From assembly GCA_035326025.1 (NCBI GenBank), contig DAOKYT010000002.1:37610-101609 (forward strand): DNA of 64,000 nt. The letters run 5' to 3'. Position numbers and translations under genes: made by a program. Below are positions 25,705-34,104 of the stretch, piece by piece; the first letter of the stretch is position 1; each line of letters starts with the position of its first letter. The DNA is from Amarobacter sp035326025. GTDB taxonomy: Bacteria > Chloroflexota > Dehalococcoidia > Tepidiformales > Tepidiformaceae. Under the pieces are notes generated by a model. The model did no database searches, was not told where the DNA came from, and saw nothing but the letters and a program-made list of their open reading frames with translations.

Positions 25705-26289
25705 ATGGCAAACGAGCGACGTGCTGAGACTGGAGACAACGCCATCACGTCGAGACTGACTCCCGACGGTTGGGCGCTGGCTTGCGGCGCGCCAGGCTGC
25801 GAGATCGTCCTGGCCGACGTCGCCTGGATCGACATCAACTACAACATGGCCACCAATATCGCCGAATCACAGGCAAGCCCACCCGACCTGTTCGACCTGC
25901 CGGCGCCGCACCTGCGCCGATACCGCCTCGGCGTGATGTTCCCGTTCGACTGGACGTGGTCTTCGGACCTGAAGCTGTGGAGCCTGGAGGGGACCCGTCC
26001 GGCCGGCCGGCGGCCGGTGGCACGCTCCCTCCGCATCGTCCGCGGCAATTGGAACACCGCCGAACTCGGCCAGCTGGGCGCGCCGCCCTTCACCATTCGC
26101 TGTTGGGGCTGCGGCACGTTGCAGGACGTCGCTCCGTACCGCCGCAAGGGGACGCCACCACTGATGGCGGCGAGCGATGCGGAAACGGCGCGCGAGGCTC
26201 CGGCCGCTTCTCCCGGGGCTCCGGTCCCCGTCCGCAAGACGCTCTACGGCCCGGTGGTCGGCCGCCGGCCGTTGCGCAGGCCCCGCTAA
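25705..26289 (+). CDS. Hypothetical protein with two cysteine pairs
   Basis: A 194-residue protein I do not recognise. Cys28-x3-Cys32 (CGAPGC) and Cys133-x2-Cys136 (CWGC) could together bind zinc. The centre has aromatic-rich segments (MFPFDWTWSSDLKLWSL, RIVRGNWNTAEL), suggesting a compact beta-rich domain. The C-terminal 50 residues are Ala/Pro/Arg-rich and probably disordered. Codon use is strongly GC3-biased, supporting real coding. ATG 25705 is used; two in-frame GTG codons directly before it are alternatives. It is flanked by poorly coding DNA on both sides. Confidence 0.6.
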   Translation: MANERRAETGDNAITSRLTPDGWALACGAPGCEIVLADVAWIDINYNMATNIAESQASPPDLFDLPAPHLRRYRLGVMFPFDWTWSSDLKLWSLEGTRPAGRRPVARSLRIVRGNWNTAELGQLGAPPFTIRCWGCGTLQDVAPYRRKGTPPLMAASDAETAREAPAASPGAPVPVRKTLYGPVVGRRPLRRPR

Positions 26290-26492
26290 GTCCCTATCCC
26301 CCGGCGATCCTCCCGGTCCCGCCCAAGGTTGCCGCCTGGCGCGCCGGGCGGCTGGAACGCCAGCTCATCGGGCCAGGCGCCGGGCTTGAGGCGGCGCAGG
26401 GCGCGAGTGGTGCCGATGGTTGCGGACAGCTCGCGGTCATGATTCACGCAGGGATCGCATCCCAGGGGCGCTCCGCTGCCCGGGCGGGTTGC

Positions 26493-29400
26493 TCACCGGG
26501 CCTCGCTCTCCACGGCAAGCAGCCGGCGCACCGTGTCGAGTATCTGCGACGGCGTGAACGGCTTCGCAATGAAGCTGACGGGAGAACCGGTCTCCCCCAC
26601 CGCGAACGGCACATCACTCGCGTACCCGGACATGTACAGCACCTTGAGCCCCGGCTTGCGTGCCAGGAGCTCGCGGGCAAGCTCCACTCCGCCCATGCGC
26701 GGCATCACGATGTCGGTCACCACGATGTCGATGCCATCCAGTACTTCCGCGGCGGCCTGCAGCGCCGCCAGGCCATCGCTGGCCGCCACCACCCGCATCC
26801 CGGCTGACTCCAGCACGCGCCGGGTCAGCAACAGCAACTGCGGTTCATCTTCAACCAGGAGCACCGAGCCAGTTACGGGCACGATGTGAGTGTCCCCGTC
26901 TCGTTCAACCGTTCCGCCGGCATCCTTTGCGGAAGGGGCAACGAACGTGAACGTGGTCCCCGCGCCAGGGACGCTTTGGGCCCAGATGGCTCCCGAAGCC
27001 TGTTGAGCGATGCCATAGCAGGTCGATAGGCCAAGGCCGGTGCCCTTGCCGACGCCCTTCGTCGTGAAGAACGGCTCGAAGGCCCGCTCCAGGGTTTCCT
27101 CGTCCATGCCGACGCCCGTGTCGGAGACCTGGATGCCGCTGTACCTGCCCGGCGCCACCCCGCGCGCGCTGGCGGCTGCCGGCGACGACAGGTCAATCGC
27201 GACGGATCGCACCGTGATCGTTCCCCCCGGGGGCGTGGCATCGCGAGCGTTCAGCACCAGGTTCAGCACCACCTGCTCGAACTGGACGGGGTCCATGACA
27301 ATGCAGCCGGCAGACTCATCCAGGCACATCTCGAACTGGACATCGCTCCCGAGCAGCGGGCGCAGCATCCGGTTCACCCCGGTCAGCGCCTGGTTGAGGT
27401 CAATGGTCTGGACCTGGACCACCTGCTTCCGTGCGAAAGCGAGCAATTGTTGCGTCAATTGGGATGCACGCCGCCCCGCCTTCACCACCTCCTCGATGTC
27501 GAGCCGGACCGGTGATGCCGGGGGCAAGGAGTCCTCGGCCAGCGACGAATACGTGAGGATCACAGTCAGCAGATTGTTGAAATCGTGCGCGATTCCACCC
27601 GCCAAACGCCCGATGGCTTCCATCTTCTGGGCCTGGGCGAGTTGTTCGCGCAGGCGTTCACGCTCGGTGATGTCCACGGCGACGCCAACAACCCCCTCAA
27701 TCCCGCCATCCGGGCCGAACAGTGGCCCGTAGAAGGCATCGAAGACGAGCGTCCCGTTGTCGACCTGGAAGTTGACCGATTCGCCGGAAAGCGCGCGGCG
27801 GATGGCATCCGCGCGCCCCTCAACGTCAGGGAAAACGTCGAACGCGGACCGGCCGACCATCTCCCCCGGCTCGAGGCCAATCCGGGCAAGCGCCTTACCG
27901 TCCGAAAGGGTGAAGACCCCGTCCCGGTCCGTGGCCAGGATGATCACCGGCGCCGCCCGCACCACGGCTGAAAGCAGATCTCGTTGCTGGCGCAACTGGT
28001 TCTGCATGACCCGCGCCTCGGTGACATCCTGGACGGTGCCTATCATGCGTAGCGGCCGGCCATCTTCCGAGAACACGACCTCGCCGAGCTCGTGCACGAT
28101 CCGCGTGGTCCCGTCGCCAGCCCGCACGACACGGTGGTCGATCGAATAACGTTCGCCGCCCAGCGCCGACGAGACAGCCTCCTCGACGAGATGCCGGTCC
28201 TCCGGGTGCACCCTGTCCAGGAACGCCTGGTACGTTGCCTCGAATTCCCGCGGCTCGATCCCGAAGATGCGGTAGATCTGGTCGGACCACCAGAGCGCAT
28301 TCGTCTGAATGTCCCAATCCCAGTTGCCGATGCCCGCGACCTCCTGGGCCCGGATCAGGCTCGCCTGGCTCCGCCGCAGCTCATCCTCCGCCTGCGCGCG
28401 GTCGGAAACGTCGATGCACGAAAGCATCACGCCCGTCGGCTCGCCAGCATCATCGGTGACCTGGCTGGCGGAAACCTGCACGACGAAGGGCTCACCCCCG
28501 CGACGGAGCGCCCGCAACTCCCCGGACCACGCCCGGCCCGCGCCGAGCGAGCGAATGACTGTCGCGATTCGCTCCGGCTCCGCCCAAAAATCCTCCATCG
28601 ATCGCCCCAGCGCCGGCTGATCCACGGCCAACTCCCACATGCGCGCGAATGCCCGGTTGATATACGTGAGCCGTCCCTCGACATCGGTGATCGCGATGGC
28701 ACTGAGCGAAACCGCGAGCGCCGCCGCCGAGCGCTCAAGTTCATCGTGAGCACGCTTGATCTCCGTGACTTCTTCGTGCGCCACAACACAGAGCGGGCGA
28801 TCGAGCCCCCTCACGGCGGCCGCGTTCATGACAAACCAGCGCTGCCCATCGGCCGTCCGGATTGGGACCTCGGCGCGCAGGTCAGGCCGCGCCCCCGACA
28901 ACACGTCGAGCAGCCCCAACCGGACATGTTCGTCGCACAGCGCGAGGTAGCTATCGCCGATGCCGGCCGACGCCCAGGGGCCGCCAGCGCGAAGCCCGAA
29001 TTCCCTCCATGCGCGGTTGACCTGCACGATCGTGCCTTCCGCATCGACCACCGCAACGTGCGCCGCCAGCCCATCGAGCGTGGCCTGGAGGAGAGCGAGA
29101 GAGGTCGCCATCGCCGTCCTGGCCTCCGCGGCAGCCGCCTCCGTGGCCTTGCGGTCGCTGATGTCCTGGACCACCACCACGAAATGGAGGGGGTCACCAG
29201 CCCCCGACCGCCGCAACGAGACCGTGATCTGCACCCAGATCACGCTTCCGTCTTTCCGGATGTAGCGCTTCTCCGCCGTGTACGTTTGGCGGGCGCCGGC
29301 AACGAACTCGGCCAGTGCCCGTGTCTCGGATTCCAGGTCATCGGGGTGCGTGAGGTCGCCGAACGCCATCCCCAGGATCTCGGGCCGCGTGTAGCCGGTG

Positions 29401-30362
29401 ATCTCGCACAGCCGCGAATTCACGCGCAGCCACGAGCCGTCGAGCGCGACGTGAGCCATCCCTACGGCCGCCTGTTCGAACGTGGCCCGGAAGAGTTCTT
29501 CGCGTTCGAGCAGGTAAGCCTCTGCCTCGACCCGGTCCGACACGTCGTGGGAAACGAGCATGAACGCTTGTTCCCCCGGGGCGCTTGCCGGGACAGGCGT
29601 AACGTGAACCTCGAACCAGCGAACAACTCCCGTCGAGGTCACGAGCCGGAGCACCTGGCGATGGCCGGCCTCACCCGAGCGCTGCCCCAGGAACCAGTCG
29701 ACCGCGAACTCGTGGTCTTCCGGGTGCACGAAGGTGAGGGCTGTCGCGCCCACGATCCCGGAAAGGGGATAGCCCAGGAGTTTCTCGTGAGCGGCGTTCG
29801 CGTTGAGGATGCGTCCGGCCGCGTCCACCAGCGCGATCAGGTCGGGCGATCCGTCGAGGAGGTGGCGGAACAGTGTCTCCTGCCTGTCGCGGGCCTGTTC
29901 CACCCGGCGCAGCGCCGAGAGGTCACGGATGACGGCGGTGAACACCGGAGTCTCGCCCGTCTCGACCCGCGCGATCGATGCTTCCGCCGGGAAGAGCGTC
30001 CCATCGCTGCGGAGCCCAAGAATCTCCGGCCTGCCATCCATCCTCATATCAGCGGCGCCCGAGGCGATGAACCCGGCAATGAACCGGCGGTGGCTGCCGC
30101 GGGATGGTGCCGGGATGAGCACGTCGAGAGGCTTCCCGATGAGTGTCCCCGGCGCATACCCGAACATCTCGCAGAGCGCCCGGTTGGTGTGGATGATCCG
30201 GCCGCCATGATCCACGGTGATCACCGCGTCGGAGGAAAGATCCAGCACGGCGTCGATGAACGCGGCGGAACTCTCGGGACGAAAGCGCTCGCCCTCGCCA
30301 GCGGAAATGGGTTCCACGGACGTCATCGGCCGGATTGCCCGGCCCGGGGAGAAGCGATCCAT
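26493..30362 (-). CDS. Hybrid sensor histidine kinase with seven PAS domains and a C-terminal receiver
   Basis: A 1289-residue soluble two-component sensor. About seven PAS modules occupy residues 34-915, each ending in a typical PAC segment (VIRDLS, VSHDVSDR, VVQDISDRK, VAHEEVTEI, SCIDVSDR, TVQDVTEA, AVDITERE). A HisKA domain follows with the phospho-acceptor in GGIAHDFNNLL near 926. The HATPase has DTGVGMDEETLERAFEPFFTTK near 1081 and GTGLGLSTCYG. The receiver domain (LLVEDEPQ, phospho-Asp in VVTDIVMPRMGG near 1215, Lys in AKPF) closes the protein. No transmembrane segment is visible, so signals are cytoplasmic. An in-frame ATG at 30326 is an alternative start. The output regulator is not adjacent. 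Confidence 0.95.
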   Translation of the reverse strand: MDRFSPGRAIRPMTSVEPISAGEGERFRPESSAAFIDAVLDLSSDAVITVDHGGRIIHTNRALCEMFGYAPGTLIGKPLDVLIPAPSRGSHRRFIAGFIASGAADMRMDGRPEILGLRSDGTLFPAEASIARVETGETPVFTAVIRDLSALRRVEQARDRQETLFRHLLDGSPDLIALVDAAGRILNANAAHEKLLGYPLSGIVGATALTFVHPEDHEFAVDWFLGQRSGEAGHRQVLRLVTSTGVVRWFEVHVTPVPASAPGEQAFMLVSHDVSDRVEAEAYLLEREELFRATFEQAAVGMAHVALDGSWLRVNSRLCEITGYTRPEILGMAFGDLTHPDDLESETRALAEFVAGARQTYTAEKRYIRKDGSVIWVQITVSLRRSGAGDPLHFVVVVQDISDRKATEAAAAEARTAMATSLALLQATLDGLAAHVAVVDAEGTIVQVNRAWREFGLRAGGPWASAGIGDSYLALCDEHVRLGLLDVLSGARPDLRAEVPIRTADGQRWFVMNAAAVRGLDRPLCVVAHEEVTEIKRAHDELERSAAALAVSLSAIAITDVEGRLTYINRAFARMWELAVDQPALGRSMEDFWAEPERIATVIRSLGAGRAWSGELRALRRGGEPFVVQVSASQVTDDAGEPTGVMLSCIDVSDRAQAEDELRRSQASLIRAQEVAGIGNWDWDIQTNALWWSDQIYRIFGIEPREFEATYQAFLDRVHPEDRHLVEEAVSSALGGERYSIDHRVVRAGDGTTRIVHELGEVVFSEDGRPLRMIGTVQDVTEARVMQNQLRQQRDLLSAVVRAAPVIILATDRDGVFTLSDGKALARIGLEPGEMVGRSAFDVFPDVEGRADAIRRALSGESVNFQVDNGTLVFDAFYGPLFGPDGGIEGVVGVAVDITERERLREQLAQAQKMEAIGRLAGGIAHDFNNLLTVILTYSSLAEDSLPPASPVRLDIEEVVKAGRRASQLTQQLLAFARKQVVQVQTIDLNQALTGVNRMLRPLLGSDVQFEMCLDESAGCIVMDPVQFEQVVLNLVLNARDATPPGGTITVRSVAIDLSSPAAASARGVAPGRYSGIQVSDTGVGMDEETLERAFEPFFTTKGVGKGTGLGLSTCYGIAQQASGAIWAQSVPGAGTTFTFVAPSAKDAGGTVERDGDTHIVPVTGSVLLVEDEPQLLLLTRRVLESAGMRVVAASDGLAALQAAAEVLDGIDIVVTDIVMPRMGGVELARELLARKPGLKVLYMSGYASDVPFAVGETGSPVSFIAKPFTPSQILDTVRRLLAVESEAR

Positions 30363-30447
30363 GTGCGAGCCTGGGCTCGCAGCTCGACGCTGCCGAAGAA
30401 CGGTGTTGCCAACGCGGGATTCATCAACCTACGAGTAGCTTCAGCCT

Positions 30448-30464
30448 GAGTGTACCACTCAGTC
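30448..30464. promoter_or_regulatory. Perfect inverted repeat upstream of the hybrid kinase
   Basis: CTGAGTG and CACTCAG are separated by 3 nt, about 85 bp before the kinase start and about 120 bp after the end of the CoA transferase gene. It could be an operator or a small terminator hairpin; there is no T tract. Confidence 0.35.
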
Positions 30465-30581
30465 GTTCAAGTGTTGCATGAGTGAAATCGCGGTGGATCG
30501 GGGAAAACCCGGCGTTGCCCTGGCGCGTCGAATTTCCCCGAGGAAACGAACGAAATCCGGGCCCGGGGAAGGTCGCTCCGC

Positions 30582-32945
30582 TCAGCTCAACGCGCCGCTC
30601 GCGAGCAAGCTGGCCACTTCGTCGTCCGGCAGGCCCAGGAGTTCGGTGACCACAGCGAACGTGTCGGCACCGGCCTGGTGGACGCCCTGGTACTCCGGGG
30701 GTCGCAGGCCGTTGAACCGCGCCGGGAAGCGGTCGATCCCGTATGTCCCCCGGCCTTCGGCCGTCGCCGTGCCAAAGAACTCCCGCGCGGCCAGCTGCTC
30801 GTCGCGCCCGGTCAGGTCGGCGGCGTCCTGGACGGGCCCCGCCGCGATCCCGGCGGCCTGGCACCGGCGCGCGACCTCATAGCGGTCGAGTGGCCCCGTC
30901 CACGCTTCGATGGACGCGTCCAGGGCGCCGGCGTTGGCCAGGCGCGCTGCGTGCGTGGCGAAACGCGGGTCGCTCCGAAGCTCCGGCCGGCCCATGAGCT
31001 CCGCGAACGCGCCCCATTCCGCCTCGCCCCGGACCGCGATGGCGACCCACTGGTCGTCGCCGGCACACCGGTAGATACCGTGCGGAGCCCACGCCCCAAA
31101 CGGGTGGCGGTTCCCCACAGGCTCGGGATTCCTGCCGTTGGCCAGGTAGTCGAGCAGCGCCGGCGCCATGATGCCGAGGCCAAGCTCGTACTGCGAGAGA
31201 TCGATGCTCAGCCCGCTTCCCGTCCGTTCGCGATATTCGAGCGCTTCGAGGGCCGCGAGGGCCGCCGCCAGCCCGCTCAGGTGGTCGGTAAGCGAAAAGC
31301 CATACCCGAGCGTGTGTTCGCCGGGCGGGTTCGTCAGGTAAGTGAGCCCCGTCAGGGCGTGGATCGTGGGCGCGTAGGTGACGAAGTCCTTCCACGGGCC
31401 ATCCTGCCCCATGCCGCCCATGGATATGACGCTTACACCCGGGTGCGCCGCGGCAAGCGATGCGTAGTCGAGTCCCCAGCGCTCCAGGACTCCCGCCCTG
31501 AAGTTCTCGATGATGACGTCGGACTTCGCGGCCAGGAGCCGGGCGACGCGCCGCCCCTCCCCGGTGCCCATGTTGATCGTGACGCTCCGCTTGTTGCGGT
31601 TCCAGCATATGTAGTACGGGTGATCCGGCGCGTTCGCCCCGCCTCCGCGCGCGGCCGTGCCCACCTTGATTACGTCCGCGCCAAGGTCGCCCAGCACCCG
31701 CGTACCGAACGGGCCGGCCAGCACGTGCGTGAAATCCATGACCCGCACGCCTTCGAGGGGGCGCGCCGGCGGGACGCCACCGGCCCGCGCCAGCCGCTCG
31801 CGCGGGCGCCACCCGGCATCCTCCACCCGCCTCCCCCGCGCCGGGGGGGGGCCATCGGCTCCCGTACGGAAGAACCGGCCCGGGAAGGGCACGCTGCCGA
31901 AGCCCGGGACATCCTGCTCCCGGAGGTAGCCACGGGCCGCGATCTGCGGGCTCTTCGTGAGCGCTTCCTGGATGTTCCAGACCACCCCGAAGGGCTGATG
32001 CCGCCGTTGCGCTTCGAAGAAGAGTTCCTCGCCGTTCCGGCTGGCCACCCACTCGCGCAACACCTTCATCACGTAGGGGAGGTTCCGCACCATGGCGACT
32101 ACGTTGGGATACTTCTCGCGGTCGGCGAGACCCTGCGCGGCCCCCTCTTCGATGAGCCATGGGACCAGCACCTCGGCCAGCTTCAGCGAGGCTGTCACCA
32201 TCACGCCGTGGCCGTCAGCCGCCGTGTACACCTCGTAGGCGCCGCTCCAGTGGAGGCTGCCCTGGCGGGGAGCGATGCTCGTCTTCCAGGTGCCATCGGG
32301 GAAGAACCACTCCATCAGCACCTGCTCGGTGCAGCTCACCAGTGCCTCATGCGCCGACAGGTCGACATGCTGGAAGGTGCCGGTGGCGCGGGCAGCGCGA
32401 TGGGCGGCCAGCGCGCACACCGCGACGTACAGTCCCACCGTGTGGTGGCTCTGGTTGCCGTATCCGGAGAGCGGCGGCGTCGAGGCATTCCCCGTCACCG
32501 ATGCCGAACCGCACAGCGCGTTGGCCACAAGGTCGTTCACCTTCCAGCCGGCCAGCGGCCCATCGAGCCCCATGGGCGTCACACTGACCCGCGTGAGCGC
32601 CGGGTTCGCGTCTTCAAGCTCGCCGGGCGCGAATGGCGCCGCCCCGGGGGGCCAGTCCTCCACCAGGATGTCGGCGGCGCGTACCAGGCGGAGAAATGCC
32701 GCCCGGCCGCTCCGCGTACCGGGATCGAGTGTGAGGGTCGACTTGCCGGCGTTATACCACGTCTCCTGGATCGACGGCCCGCCGGCCCCAAGGAAGGGCG
32801 GCTCGCCCGCGAGGGGGTCGCCTGATGGCGGCACGATGCGGACAACCTCGGCGCCGCCATCGGCGAGCAGCCGGCCCGCCAGCACGCCATTCCACCCGGC
32901 GCACTCGATCACGCGGAGCCCTGAAAGCGGACGGGGCACAGTCAT
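30582..32945 (-). CDS. Fused double class III (CaiB/BaiF) CoA-transferase
   Basis: A 787-residue protein made of two complete family III CoA-transferase domains in tandem, about 1-385 and 395-787. These enzymes move CoA between organic acids through aspartyl-CoA intermediates. Each half begins with the family opening (LSGLRVIECAGW and LEGVRVMDFTHVLAGPFG). Each retains a candidate catalytic Asp (QHVDLSAHEA and SIDLSQYELG). ADVIKVG, NRNKRSVTINM and IIENFRAGVLERWGLDY are classic in the second half. Typical members are single-domain dimers of about 400 residues, so the fusion may encode a covalent pseudo-dimer. TATGAT at 32959-32954 lies 8 nt before the ATG. Confidence 0.92.
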   Translation of the reverse strand: MTVPRPLSGLRVIECAGWNGVLAGRLLADGGAEVVRIVPPSGDPLAGEPPFLGAGGPSIQETWYNAGKSTLTLDPGTRSGRAAFLRLVRAADILVEDWPPGAAPFAPGELEDANPALTRVSVTPMGLDGPLAGWKVNDLVANALCGSASVTGNASTPPLSGYGNQSHHTVGLYVAVCALAAHRAARATGTFQHVDLSAHEALVSCTEQVLMEWFFPDGTWKTSIAPRQGSLHWSGAYEVYTAADGHGVMVTASLKLAEVLVPWLIEEGAAQGLADREKYPNVVAMVRNLPYVMKVLREWVASRNGEELFFEAQRRHQPFGVVWNIQEALTKSPQIAARGYLREQDVPGFGSVPFPGRFFRTGADGPPPARGRRVEDAGWRPRERLARAGGVPPARPLEGVRVMDFTHVLAGPFGTRVLGDLGADVIKVGTAARGGGANAPDHPYYICWNRNKRSVTINMGTGEGRRVARLLAAKSDVIIENFRAGVLERWGLDYASLAAAHPGVSVISMGGMGQDGPWKDFVTYAPTIHALTGLTYLTNPPGEHTLGYGFSLTDHLSGLAAALAALEALEYRERTGSGLSIDLSQYELGLGIMAPALLDYLANGRNPEPVGNRHPFGAWAPHGIYRCAGDDQWVAIAVRGEAEWGAFAELMGRPELRSDPRFATHAARLANAGALDASIEAWTGPLDRYEVARRCQAAGIAAGPVQDAADLTGRDEQLAAREFFGTATAEGRGTYGIDRFPARFNGLRPPEYQGVHQAGADTFAVVTELLGLPDDEVASLLASGALS

Positions 32946-32953
32946 GGGCCGCG

Positions 32954-32959
32954 ATCATA
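32954..32959 (-). promoter_or_regulatory. -10 box of the CoA-transferase gene, leaderless configuration
   Basis: On the minus strand TATGAT is followed by 8 nt and the ATG at 32945. Confidence 0.55.
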
Positions 32960-33145
32960 CGGCGCGAGCCACTCGCGATGAATCGCACCCGGACACTGTC
33001 GCCGCCGGCCGGCACTGCCGATGAAACCACCAGGCTCCATGGCGCGAAACACTGCCTTACCGGCCGAGGGTAAATCCGGGTTGTGCTTGCCCAAGTCCTC
33101 GGGTAGGGTGCTTCAAGCCCTCAGGAGACTGGAGCAGGTGTTCTG

Positions 33146-34000
33146 ATGCCGTTGTCCCCGCACCGGCCGACCCTGGCAACCATCCTGGTCGCCGTTGTCG
33201 CCACTCTTGCCGCAGTGGGCCTCTTTGGCCGTGCCACCGCGGCCACCACCCCGAACGCCATCGCCGAACGCGCCATGCAGGACCTCGGGACCTGGCAGGG
33301 CGAATGCTGGCAGTGGATGAAACGAGTCGTTTTCGAAGCCACCGGGAAAACGGTGGGGTTCAGCTACCGCGAAGGCTACCTCGAAGCCGGAGCCGCCGAA
33401 GTCAGCATCGAGGAGGCCGGCCCCGGCGACATCATCCAGATCGCCGACGAACGCTGGACGAGCCCCGACGCCGACTATCCCGGCCTCCACACCGCCATCA
33501 TCCTCGAAGCGAACGGCGACGGGACCTTCGACGTCATCGACTCGAACCAGCTCTGGGACGGCATCGTCCGTCTCCGCCCCGGCTACGACCCGGTGGCGCT
33601 TTCGAGTTCCCGGGGCCTCAGTTTCCACATCTACCGCATCACCGCCGGGTCTACGCCATCGCTTGCCGCGGGGACGCCGCACGCTGGATCGTCTGTGGCC
33701 TTCGCGCCCGGCGACCGCGCCCGTGTCAACACGCCGGGCGAATGCCTGAACCTGCGAACGGAACCGGTCGGGGATGTCATCACCTGCATCGCGCATGGCA
33801 CAAGCACCACGGTGATTGGCGGGCCCGTGGCCTCGGCGGGCCTGACCTGGGTCCAGGTCCAGACCCCCTCGGGTGCGGGCTGGATGGCCACCGCGTACCT
33901 CCAGAAGGAACCCTCGGCCGCCGCCAGCCCGAGCGGCACGGGAGGCGTCAACCCCGTCTTCCAGTACCGCGCGTTCATTCCGCTCGCATCGAGTGACTGA
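33146..34000 (+). CDS. Secreted CHAP/NlpC-like peptidase domain with SH3 domain
   Basis: A 284-residue exported protein. The N-terminal signal peptide (hydrophobic 11-27, AxA near 30) leads to a papain-like fold: QGECWQWMKRV with candidate nucleophile Cys54, LHTAIILEANG with His115, and FDVIDSN with a polar third residue. This is the layout of CHAP and NlpC/P60 cell-wall amidases or endopeptidases. Residues about 183-250 form a bacterial SH3 domain (NTPGECLNLRTEP, GWMATAYLQ), often used for wall binding. A short low-complexity tail follows. SD GGAG lies upstream. Peptidoglycan remodelling is the likely role; the exact bond is unknown. Confidence 0.75.
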   Translation: MPLSPHRPTLATILVAVVATLAAVGLFGRATAATTPNAIAERAMQDLGTWQGECWQWMKRVVFEATGKTVGFSYREGYLEAGAAEVSIEEAGPGDIIQIADERWTSPDADYPGLHTAIILEANGDGTFDVIDSNQLWDGIVRLRPGYDPVALSSSRGLSFHIYRITAGSTPSLAAGTPHAGSSVAFAPGDRARVNTPGECLNLRTEPVGDVITCIAHGTSTTVIGGPVASAGLTWVQVQTPSGAGWMATAYLQKEPSAAASPSGTGGVNPVFQYRAFIPLASSD

Positions 34001-34104
34001 CCCCGTATCCGGCATGACGACTTGTCGCCGCGCCCGGTGGTGACACCGGGCGCCGCCTCCGCCTAGGCTGAAACCACTCCCCGGCTGGAATCGGTGACCA
34101 CATC

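Noticed and set aside
28092..30449. A 785-codon plus-strand open frame
   Set aside because: Antisense to the PAS domains of the hybrid kinase; no family features.
30678..32825. A 715-codon plus-strand open frame
   Set aside because: Antisense to the fused CoA transferase, which has clear motifs on the other strand.
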